This document shows, in pieces, positions 1 through 6,360 of a stretch of 8,055 nucleotides of DNA; positions within the stretch are counted from its first letter, which is position 1, and each line of letters begins with the position of its first letter. The position numbers and the translations under genes were made by a program. The notes below the pieces were generated by a model. That model was given only the letters and a program-made list of their open reading frames with translations, was not told the DNA's origin and searched no databases. The stretch is from Deltaproteobacteria bacterium. Its GTDB lineage: Bacteria; Desulfobacterota; Desulfobacteria; Desulfobacterales; BuS5. The stretch covers positions 1 to 8,055 of the forward strand of contig JAGGWL010000136.1 of the NCBI GenBank assembly GCA_021157555.1, read 5' to 3'.

Positions 1-2334
1 GGAACATCACATTTCGGTCTGCAAATTTTGTATAATATATTAAACAATCATAAATCTATTGTTGCTGAAAGAGTATTTGCTCCGGCGCTGGATTTTGGTG
101 GATACCTAAGATCATCCGATACACCACTAATGAGTCTTGAATCGCGCCGGCCGCTCAAAAATTTTAACATAATAGGTTTCAGCCTTTTGTACGAACTTAA
201 CTATACCAATATTCTTTATATGCTGGATCTGGCAGGGATACCATTTTTTGCCAGTGAAAGGGATCTTTCTTTTCCTTTGCTGATTGCCGGCGGCCCATGT
301 ACCTGCAACCCCGAACCTGTTGCCGATCTGTTCGATGCCATAGTGGTGGGTGACGGAGAAGAAGTTATAATGCAGATATCCCGGTCATGGATGGAATGGC
401 AAGAAGGCGGTCTGAATGATAAGAATTCTATCCTGAAAGCCTGGTCTGAAATCAAGGGCGTTTATGTTCCGTCTATAAAGAATAAAAGAGTTCAAAGAGC
501 TATCATAAGCAGCCTTGATGATGCTCCTTTTCCGGATAGTCCGATTGTGCCTTATAGCAGGCCGGTGCATGACCGTTTACGCCTTGAAGTTGCCAGAGGA
601 TGTACCAGAGGATGCAGATTCTGTCAGGCCGGTATGATTTACAGGCCTGTGCGGGAACGATCTCCAGAACACCTTATTGCTTTGTCTGATGCATCCATAA
701 AAGCAACCGGATATGAAGATATATCCCTTTTGTCTTTAAGCACAGGCGATTATGGCTGCATTATTCCTTTGATGCAATCCCTGATGACCAGATATAAAAA
801 TCAAAAAATCGCCGTATCCTTGCCCTCTCTCCGTGCCGGAACACTTACGCCTGAGTTAATGAAGCTTATAAAAAATGTAAGAAAAACCGGCTTTACCATC
901 GCACCTGAAGCTGGAAGTCAAAGACTTCGGGATGTTATTAATAAAAACATTACTCAGGATGATATTCTTAAAACAGTCAGGGACGCATTCGAATTGGGAT
1001 GGACTACTATCAAACTCTACTTTATGACAGGCCTCCCTACAGAAACCGATGATGACCTTAAGGCGATCCCAGCTTTGGTTGATGAAATACGATTATTAAC
1101 CAAAAGCTCCGGTAAAAGGAAAAAAAGAATTAAAATAAATGTTTCCGTATCAACTTTTATCCCGAAATCTCATACTCCTTTTCAATGGGAGCCACAGATC
1201 TCTTTGGAAAAATCAAGACATAACATAAGCTGGCTCAAGGATAATCTAAAAGCCGGAGAAATACATTTTAAATGGCAAAACCCTGAAGTTAGCCTGCTTG
1301 AAGGCCTCTGGTCAAGGGGAGACCGGAACCTGTCTAATCTGCTGGTCGAAGCATATAAAAGTGGCTGTTTGTTTGATGGTTGGAGCGATAAATTTAATTT
1401 CAATTTATGGCAAAAAGTTTTATCCGCCACAGAAACGGATATTGAGTATTATACTTCTCGCAAAAGAGATATGGACGAAGTCATGCCCTGGGATCATATT
1501 GACACAGGGATATCAACCGATTTTTTAAAAGATGAGCTCAAAAAAGCAATATCCGGAACAAGTACGGATGACTGTCGCTTAAAGGAGTGTAATAATTGTG
1601 GGGTATGCGATTTTATAAATATAAAACCGAAAGTTTACAAGCCACAGATAGATAATATCATTGATAATCCTGCAAGCAATGAATTGCCCGGTACAAATAA
1701 TGATAAAATAATTTATAAAAAGATCAAGATATCTTATTCAAAACTTGGGGCAGCAAAATACTTTGGACATCTTGAGCTTGCCAACATATTGATGCGGGCA
1801 ATACAGCGTGCCGGTATTATAGTAAAATTTTCCGAAGGCTTTCATCCAAAGCCCAGGATTTCCTTTGCTGATCCGCTCCCAGTAGGTATGGAGAGCGAGA
1901 GCGAATCAGTCTATCTTATGGTATCCGATAATATCAGGCCGGAGGATATTATGAATAATTTAAACCGCCAACTACCGGAAGGTCTTTTTGTTCATAGCTG
2001 TGTTCTGGCTTCTTCCAGGCCTGAACAGGAAGCAAATAAGAATAAAACATATATGATCTCTCTACATTTCGGCTCTTTTGATCAAAAAAAAATGGATTAT
2101 TTTTTTGATCTGCCTGAATTAATTATTACTAAAAAAAATCGCAAGGGAGAAAAAAAAATAGATCTAAAAAAATCGGTTTCTGCAATAGAAATTATAGAGC
2201 CATCAAAATTAAAAATGGAGCTAAAAACCGGAGCCGGAAAAACCGTTCGGCCACTTGAAGTAATAAAAAACATATTCAGCATACCGGAGCAGGAAATCAA
2301 GCTTGCCTCGGTAACCAAACTCATGAGACCGTAA
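1..2334 (+). CDS. Radical SAM protein fused to DUF2344 domain (TIGR03960 + TIGR03936 type), 5'-partial
   Basis: This is a radical SAM enzyme of unknown substrate with a C-terminal DUF2344 ('radical SAM-linked') domain; 777 codons are visible. The frame is open to base 1, and the first codons read GTSHFGLQILYNIL, which matches the conserved interior of the family's N-terminal B12-binding-like domain. The TTG at base 28 is therefore internal and the real start is left of the window. Using codon numbers counted from base 1, the [4Fe-4S]/SAM motif CxxxCxxC is C201, C205, C208. A second cysteine group (C525, C530, C533, C536, ending CGVCDF) lies between the radical SAM core and the DUF2344 part and could hold another metal site. 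DUF2344 runs from about codon 574 and carries the typical FSEGFHPKPRISFADPLPVG stretch. The gene converges on sat/cysC with 11 bp between stop codons. Family membership is secure; the reaction is not known to me, and a role in RNA or ribosome biology is only suggested by gene neighbours in other bacteria. Confidence 0.93.
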   Translation, partial: GTSHFGLQILYNILNNHKSIVAERVFAPALDFGGYLRSSDTPLMSLESRRPLKNFNIIGFSLLYELNYTNILYMLDLAGIPFFASERDLSFPLLIAGGPCTCNPEPVADLFDAIVVGDGEEVIMQISRSWMEWQEGGLNDKNSILKAWSEIKGVYVPSIKNKRVQRAIISSLDDAPFPDSPIVPYSRPVHDRLRLEVARGCTRGCRFCQAGMIYRPVRERSPEHLIALSDASIKATGYEDISLLSLSTGDYGCIIPLMQSLMTRYKNQKIAVSLPSLRAGTLTPELMKLIKNVRKTGFTIAPEAGSQRLRDVINKNITQDDILKTVRDAFELGWTTIKLYFMTGLPTETDDDLKAIPALVDEIRLLTKSSGKRKKRIKINVSVSTFIPKSHTPFQWEPQISLEKSRHNISWLKDNLKAGEIHFKWQNPEVSLLEGLWSRGDRNLSNLLVEAYKSGCLFDGWSDKFNFNLWQKVLSATETDIEYYTSRKRDMDEVMPWDHIDTGISTDFLKDELKKAISGTSTDDCRLKECNNCGVCDFINIKPKVYKPQIDNIIDNPASNELPGTNNDKIIYKKIKISYSKLGAAKYFGHLELANILMRAIQRAGIIVKFSEGFHPKPRISFADPLPVGMESESESVYLMVSDNIRPEDIMNNLNRQLPEGLFVHSCVLASSRPEQEANKNKTYMISLHFGSFDQKKMDYFFDLPELIITKKNRKGEKKIDLKKSVSAIEIIEPSKLKMELKTGAGKTVRPLEVIKNIFSIPEQEIKLASVTKLMRP
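2080..2110. repeat. Perfect 11-bp inverted repeat inside the radical SAM/DUF2344 gene
   Basis: GATCAAAAAAA at 2080-2090 is exactly complementary to TTTTTTTGATC at 2100-2110, with a 9-nt spacer. It lies within the coding sequence and encodes part of FDQKKMDYFFDL. It may be incidental to the A-rich codon use of this stretch. Confidence 0.6.
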
Positions 2335-2345
2335 AAAAATTAAAA

Positions 2346-4061
2346 TTAGATAAAACCCTTCTGTCCAAGAAACAGAAGTATTTCCTGGGCTGACTCCTCC
2401 GGTGTAAGATCTGTTGTGTTAATCCTTAATTCCGGTGACTTGGGAATTTCATAAGGATCATCCACACCTGTAAAGCCTTTTATCAGCCCTGCCCTTGCCT
2501 TGGCGTACATTCCTTTTCTGTCCCTTTTTTCACATTCTTCTATAGGCGTAGAAACATGAACCTCAACAAAACCGCCATATACTTCAATATTTGATCTTAT
2601 TTCCACTCTTGTCGCTTCATAGGGAGCTATAGGAGCGCAAATAGCTATGCCGCGATTTTTTGTAATTTCACCCGCCACAAATCCAATTCTTCGAACATTT
2701 ATATTCCTGTGCTCTTTAGAAAAACTGAGTTCACTAGACAGATTATGTCTTACTATGTCACCGTCCAGCAGTGTCACCGGCCGCTCGCCGATCTCCAGAA
2801 AACGGGAATAAATTATCTTCGCAATGGTAGATTTACCGGCTCCTGAAAGGCCGGTTAAAAAAATCGTAAAGCCCTGTTTTATCGGTGAGGGATATGCCTT
2901 TTGCAATTCCTGGATAACTTCAGGAAAACTGGCCCATTCCGGTATCTTTTTCCCTTTACGAATACGTTCCCGGATATTGGAACTTGTAAGGGAAATGGTT
3001 TGGGTGCCATCGGGCACCTTATCCGCCGACCGGTATTCGTCTTCAAAGGGCAAATATACCATCTCCTCAAAAGGCACAATATCAATGCCTATTTCATCGC
3101 TGCAATCCATGACGAGTTTGCGGGCAGCATCATCCTCATAAAAGGATTCCCCTTTGCTGTTGCTGCCCGGGCTGGCATGCCCGGTACCTACTATAAAATG
3201 AGTACAACCATAATTTTTTGAAATAATAGCATGCAAAACCGCCTCTTTCGGACCGGCCATTCTCATTGCCAGGGGAAGCAGGCTTAATATAAAAGAATCC
3301 GGCGGATAATGTTGTGCAATCGCCCGGTAACATCGTACTCTGGTATAGTGATCAAAATCACCTGTTTTTGTGATGCCGGCAGCAGGCAAAAAAAGCAGAT
3401 TGGCTTTAGCTGCCCGCATGGCACTGATGGTCATTTCAAACTGAGGTTTGTGAATCGGCTGCCTTGTATGGAATCCAACCACTCGCTGCCAGCCGAGCTT
3501 TTTATATATCCCCCGCACCTCATATGGAGAAAGTCTAATCTGCTTAAAATCAGGGTGAATGGGAAGACTTAGTACCTCAAGCTTTCCGCCAATATAAAAT
3601 TTTCCGGCCTTGTTTAAAATATAAGTCACGCCAGGATGATTATCATCAAGAGTGCCAAAGGATTGGAGTGCCTCCTTTTCACGATCAACAGGCCAGATAT
3701 CCTCAATATGCAGAACTGCAAGAAGAAAGCCTTCTTTATCCCTGAGCGCCGCAGATTGCCCCGCTTCCATTGTTTCAGCTTGACGAGCTGAAATATCCAG
3801 ACAAATCGGAATAGGCCATAAAATATCGCTTTGCAGCCGCATCCGGTCTAAAACAGATTCATAATCAGATCGTGTCATAAATCCTTCAAGAGGTGAAAAA
3901 GCGCCTGTTGCCAGCAGTTCCAGATCGCAATGCTGACGATGATTTAAAGTTATATCCGGCAGGTTCAGTGCGACATCTTTTAACATCAGGCTCCGCTCCT
4001 GATCAACCAGAAGCTGGGTCAGTCTACCTCCGTGCGCTTCCATATCGGGTGTAAAATGCAT
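2346..4061 (-). CDS. Bifunctional ATP sulfurylase-like / APS kinase fusion; sulfurylase active site altered
   Basis: This 571-residue protein has the order ATP sulfurylase (about 1-390) then APS kinase (about 395-571), the usual order and length for the bacterial Sat-CysC fusion that makes PAPS from sulfate and ATP in the cytoplasm. The kinase half looks intact: P-loop GLSGAGKST at 404-412, DGD at 433-435, FSKEHRNINVRRIGF, and the KARAGLIKGFTGVDDPYE lid. The sulfurylase half keeps the fold and long conserved stretches (TKTGDFDHYTRVRCY, LLPLAMRMAGP) but departs at catalytic motifs: QTRNP reads HTRQP (198-202), HxxH reads HKPQ (204-207), GRDHAG reads GTGHAS (292-297) and ISGT reads ISLT (356-359). 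I checked the first two regions against the nucleotides. The ATG is supported by AAAGGAG 8 nt upstream. It lies 118 bp downstream of fcl on the same strand, so a shared transcript is possible but unproven. It may be an APS kinase with a non-catalytic or altered-specificity N-terminal half; sulfurylase activity should not be assumed. Confidence 0.93.
   Translation of the reverse strand: MHFTPDMEAHGGRLTQLLVDQERSLMLKDVALNLPDITLNHRQHCDLELLATGAFSPLEGFMTRSDYESVLDRMRLQSDILWPIPICLDISARQAETMEAGQSAALRDKEGFLLAVLHIEDIWPVDREKEALQSFGTLDDNHPGVTYILNKAGKFYIGGKLEVLSLPIHPDFKQIRLSPYEVRGIYKKLGWQRVVGFHTRQPIHKPQFEMTISAMRAAKANLLFLPAAGITKTGDFDHYTRVRCYRAIAQHYPPDSFILSLLPLAMRMAGPKEAVLHAIISKNYGCTHFIVGTGHASPGSNSKGESFYEDDAARKLVMDCSDEIGIDIVPFEEMVYLPFEDEYRSADKVPDGTQTISLTSSNIRERIRKGKKIPEWASFPEVIQELQKAYPSPIKQGFTIFLTGLSGAGKSTIAKIIYSRFLEIGERPVTLLDGDIVRHNLSSELSFSKEHRNINVRRIGFVAGEITKNRGIAICAPIAPYEATRVEIRSNIEVYGGFVEVHVSTPIEECEKRDRKGMYAKARAGLIKGFTGVDDPYEIPKSPELRINTTDLTPEESAQEILLFLGQKGFI
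2358..2378 (-). terminator. Weak candidate terminator hairpin for sat/cysC
   Basis: A 6-bp inverted repeat CTTCTG (2358-2363) and CAGAAG (2373-2378) with a 9-nt loop lies at the very end of sat/cysC. On the minus strand it is followed by a U-rich tail (GGTTTTATCTAATTTTAATTTTTTT region down to the stop of the convergent gene). The stem is short, partly inside the coding sequence, and the first U-run does not begin immediately, so termination here is uncertain. Confidence 0.25.
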
Positions 4062-4069
4062 ATATTAAA

Positions 4070-4076
4070 CTCCTTT
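4070..4076 (-). promoter_or_regulatory. Shine-Dalgarno of the sat/cysC fusion gene
   Basis: On the minus strand AAAGGAG stands 8 nt before the ATG at 4061, the strongest ribosome-binding site on this strand of the window. It fixes the start codon. It also shows that the gene can be translated on its own, without coupling to fcl. Confidence 0.8.
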
Positions 4077-4090
4077 CTCTGTCATATATA

Positions 4091-4187
4091 GGCTTTAAGA
4101 TAATGATTTTGGGAAGGCCAGAGGGAGGAAGACGTATTGTAATACTCCAACGACCGATAACGTACCCAAAATCTTTATCTTAAAGCC
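4091..4187. repeat. 97-bp element with 23-bp inverted terminal repeats (MITE-like or large hairpin)
   Basis: The left arm 4091-4113 begins GGCTTTAAGATAA and ends TTTTGGG; the right arm 4165-4187 is its reverse complement with a single mismatch (4104 against 4174), so 22 of 23 pairs match. The arms enclose 51 bp that are richer in G and C than the arms. Inside is an imperfect palindrome GTATTGTAATAC at 4134-4145. No T-run follows the stem on the minus strand, so it does not look like an ordinary intrinsic terminator, and no clear target-site duplication flanks it. It fills most of the gap between fcl and sat/cysC and overlaps the last codons of fcl. It could be a small non-autonomous mobile element, a dispersed palindromic repeat, or an RNA hairpin that tunes expression between the two genes. 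The inverted repeat itself is plain in the sequence; its nature is inference. Confidence 0.8.
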
Positions 4188-5100
4188 TGTACCATTGGCA
4201 GGTTTTTTTTATGCCATATTCCAGGGTTGTAGCTGCTCGCCATCCAAGGCTGTTAATTTTTGAAACATCAAGGCATTTAAGCATTGTACCGTCAGGTCTG
4301 GATTTATCGAATCGCAGGCATCCTTTAAATCCTGTTATTCTGGCAATTAATCCGGCCAGATCTTTAATTGGTATTTCTTTACCGGTACCTACATTGATAA
4401 TCCCGGAATCATCATAATTATTCATAAGAAAAAGAGCTGCATCAGCCAGATCATCCACATATAAAAACTCCCGGCTGGGAGTGCCTGTTCCCCATATCTC
4501 AACCTCATCAAGCCCTTTTTGCACTGCTTCATAAAACTTTCTTATCAAAGCCGGAAGTACATGAGAGGTTTCAAGATCAAAGTTGTCATGCGGCCCGTAA
4601 AGATTTGTCGGCATCAAGCTGATATAACGGGTACCATACTGCCGGTTGTATGCCTGGCACATTTTGATTCCTGCGATTTTGGCTATTGCATATGGTTCAT
4701 TGGTGGGCTCAAGATATCCTGAAAGCAGATGCTCTTCCTTCATTGGCTGGGGGCATTCTTTAGGGTATATGCAGGAACTGCCCAGAAAAAGAAGTTTTTT
4801 AACACCATTCAAATAAGATGCGTGGATAATATTTGTCTGGATGGCAAGATTAGTAAATATAAAATCAGCAGGAAAGGTATTATTACCCATTATCCCCCCA
4901 ACTTTTGCTGCAGCTAAAAATACATACTCAGGTTTTTCTTTTTTAAAAAAATCCTCGACCTCTTCCTGGCGTGTAAGATCAAGCTCAGAATGTTTTTTTT
5001 TTATTATATTATTATATCCTGTCTGGCGAAGATGAGCTACAATAGCCGAGCCCACGAGCCCACCGTGCCCGGCAACATATATTTTTGATTTTTTTTCCAT
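4180..5100 (-). CDS. fcl: GDP-L-fucose synthase (GDP-4-keto-6-deoxymannose 3,5-epimerase/4-reductase)
   Basis: This 306-residue short-chain dehydrogenase/reductase converts GDP-4-keto-6-deoxy-D-mannose to GDP-L-fucose using NADPH, the second step after Gmd. The Rossmann motif GHGGLVG lies at 11-17 (the E. coli protein reads GHRGMVG). Active-site residues fit the family with an offset of one: S108 and C110 in GSSCIYP, Y137 and K141 in PYAIAK, and H180 in ETSHVLP. WGTGTPSREFLYVDDLADA is the family's nucleotide-sugar binding stretch. The protein is full length. It starts 12 bp after gmd, with only a modest GGGAA-type ribosome-binding site, so translation is probably linked to gmd. Two oddities: a run of ten A residues in the coding strand (4993-5002) encodes K34-K36 near the N-terminus, and the last two codons and the stop lie in the terminal repeat of the 97-bp element. 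Confidence 0.96.
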   Translation of the reverse strand: MEKKSKIYVAGHGGLVGSAIVAHLRQTGYNNIIKKKHSELDLTRQEEVEDFFKKEKPEYVFLAAAKVGGIMGNNTFPADFIFTNLAIQTNIIHASYLNGVKKLLFLGSSCIYPKECPQPMKEEHLLSGYLEPTNEPYAIAKIAGIKMCQAYNRQYGTRYISLMPTNLYGPHDNFDLETSHVLPALIRKFYEAVQKGLDEVEIWGTGTPSREFLYVDDLADAALFLMNNYDDSGIINVGTGKEIPIKDLAGLIARITGFKGCLRFDKSRPDGTMLKCLDVSKINSLGWRAATTLEYGIKKTCQWYRL

Positions 5101-5112
5101 CTCATTCCCAAT

Positions 5113-6198
5113 CTATTCAAAATTGTTGTATATACGATACCCTTCTCGCTTACATAAGTTGTCCTGCTCTGCGCACTGGATATCCTCTTTTACCATAATC
5201 CTGATCATTTCTGCAAAAGAGACTTCTGCTTCCCATCCGAGTTTTTTCTTTGCAAGAGAAGGATCTCCAAGCAAATAATCGACTTCCGTGGGACGGAAAT
5301 AAGAAGGATCTATCCTCACAAGAATTTTACCGGTTGCCTTATCAAAACCTGTTTCATCAACACCTTTTCCTTGCCAGAGAATATTAATCCCAATCTCCTG
5401 AAAAGCTTTTTCTACAAAATCCCGTACTGAGTAAGCAGATCCTGTAGCAATGACAAAATCCTGTGGTATTTCCTGCTGCAGCATAAGCCACATTGCCTTT
5501 ACATAATCACCGGCAAAGCCCCAGTCTCTTTTTGAATCAAGATTTCCCAAAAAAAGGGAATCCTGAAGTCCCAGGCTGAATCTGGCAACTGCTCTGGTTA
5601 TTTTACGTGTCACAAAAGTCTCTCCTCTTACAGGTGATTCATGATTAAAAAGAATACCATTACAGGCAAACATATGATATGCCTCCCGATAGTTAACCGT
5701 AATCCAGTAGGCATAAACCTTGGCAGCGCCGTATGGACTGCGGGGATAAAAAGGGGTAGTCTCCTTTTGAGGGATTTCCTGAACCTTGCCATACATTTCA
5801 CTGGTCGAAGCCTGGTAAAAACGGGTCTTTTGTTCCAGACCTAAAATTCTGATGGCTTCAAGTATACGCAATGTTCCAAGAGCATCCGAATTGGCAGTAT
5901 ATTCAGGTGTTTCAAAAGAAACTTTTACATGACTCTGGGCTGCCAGGTTATAAATTTCATCAGGTTGTACTTCCTGAATAATACGAATCAAATTAGTGGC
6001 ATCTGTAAGATCGCCGTAATGCATCAAAAAACGCACATCATCGTCATGTGGGTCCCGATAAAGATGATCCACCCTTGATGAGTTAAATGAAGACGATCTT
6101 CGCTTGATTCCGTGTACCTGGTAATCTTTTGAAAGCAAAAATTCAGAGAGATATGCTCCGTCCTGGCCTGTTATTCCGGTAATCAAAGCTTTTTTCAT
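5113..6198 (-). CDS. gmd: GDP-mannose 4,6-dehydratase
   Basis: This 361-residue enzyme dehydrates GDP-D-mannose to GDP-4-keto-6-deoxy-D-mannose, the entry step to GDP-L-fucose and related deoxysugars. The NADP-binding glycine motif GITGQDG is at 8-14, followed by IKRRSSSFNSSRVDHLY. The catalytic set T132, E134 (STSEMYG), Y156 and K160 (SPYGAAK) lies at the same numbers as in E. coli Gmd. The conserved NHESPVRGETFVTRKI and GNLDSKRDWGFAGDYVKAMW blocks are present. Length is normal and no residue appears to be missing. The start is set by the glycine motif eight residues in; the ribosome-binding site (ACAGG about 10 nt upstream) is weak. It is the first gene of a leftward group with fcl, and its promoter must lie in the divergent region 6199-6307 or overlap it. 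Confidence 0.97.
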   Translation of the reverse strand: MKKALITGITGQDGAYLSEFLLSKDYQVHGIKRRSSSFNSSRVDHLYRDPHDDDVRFLMHYGDLTDATNLIRIIQEVQPDEIYNLAAQSHVKVSFETPEYTANSDALGTLRILEAIRILGLEQKTRFYQASTSEMYGKVQEIPQKETTPFYPRSPYGAAKVYAYWITVNYREAYHMFACNGILFNHESPVRGETFVTRKITRAVARFSLGLQDSLFLGNLDSKRDWGFAGDYVKAMWLMLQQEIPQDFVIATGSAYSVRDFVEKAFQEIGINILWQGKGVDETGFDKATGKILVRIDPSYFRPTEVDYLLGDPSLAKKKLGWEAEVSFAEMIRIMVKEDIQCAEQDNLCKREGYRIYNNFE

Positions 6199-6307
6199 AT
6201 TTTATTAACCTGTTTTTTTTTATTTTAAGATTGAAAAGATTGAAAGGAGGATTAAGTCGTGATAGATAGAATCATCACAAAAGAATCAAATTGTAAAAAG
6301 ATATCAT
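6199..6307. promoter_or_regulatory. Divergent intergenic region between gmd and the DUF2062 gene
   Basis: This 109-bp AT-rich gap separates the leftward gmd-fcl group from the rightward DUF2062-rsmA group, so promoters for both are expected here. I do not see a convincing -35/-10 pair on either strand. Visible items are a run of nine T (6213-6221), a perfect 9-bp tandem duplication AGATTGAAA (6228-6245), the sequence AAAGGAGG (6243-6250), and a short 5-bp inverted repeat GTGAT/ATCAC (6259-6263 with 6274-6278). The role is inferred from gene orientation only. Confidence 0.45.
6228..6245. repeat. Tandem duplication of AGATTGAAA (2 x 9 bp)
   Basis: Two exact copies of AGATTGAAA sit head to tail at 6228-6236 and 6237-6245, directly followed by GGAGG. 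The second copy contributes the first As of the AAAGGAGG Shine-Dalgarno sequence. It could be a direct-repeat operator or simply a slippage duplication. Confidence 0.6.
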
Positions 6308-6360
6308 ATGAATGTAAAAAGCATGATAAAACAACTTATAAAAAAATGCAAACGGCTTGA
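6259..6360 (+). CDS. Possible small leader ORF (33 aa, GTG start), doubtful
   Basis: A GTG at 6259 follows AAAGGAGG by 8 nt, by far the best ribosome-binding site on the plus strand here, and opens a 33-codon frame ending in TGA at 6358-6360. The peptide (starting MIDRIITKESNCKK) is lysine-rich, has two cysteines and resembles no family I know. It overlaps the first 53 bases of the DUF2062 gene in another frame. It may be a leader peptide affecting translation of the downstream gene, or the Shine-Dalgarno sequence may be fortuitous. The evidence is only the ribosome-binding site and the frame. Confidence 0.2.
   Translation: MIDRIITKESNCKKISYECKKHDKTTYKKMQTA

Noticed and set aside
28..30. TTG as start codon of the radical SAM gene
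   Set aside because: The frame continues to base 1 and the upstream codons (GTSHFGLQ) match the conserved family interior, so the gene is cut by the window edge and TTG is an ordinary Leu codon.
2824..3221. Plus-strand open frames of about 105 codons opposite sat/cysC
   Set aside because: They lie wholly inside a well-conserved gene on the minus strand, resemble no family, and have no ribosome-binding sites.
4062..4179. Promoter for sat/cysC from a TATATA sequence next to the left arm of the repeat
   Set aside because: TATATA is present just outside the arm, but no -35 element at suitable distance is convincing, so no promoter is called.
4186..4210. Plus-strand terminator: CCTG/CAGG stem followed by eight T
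   Set aside because: The stem is only 4 bp, it lies inside the fcl coding end, and no plus-strand gene ends here; the T run encodes the Lys-Lys of the Fcl C-terminus on the other strand.
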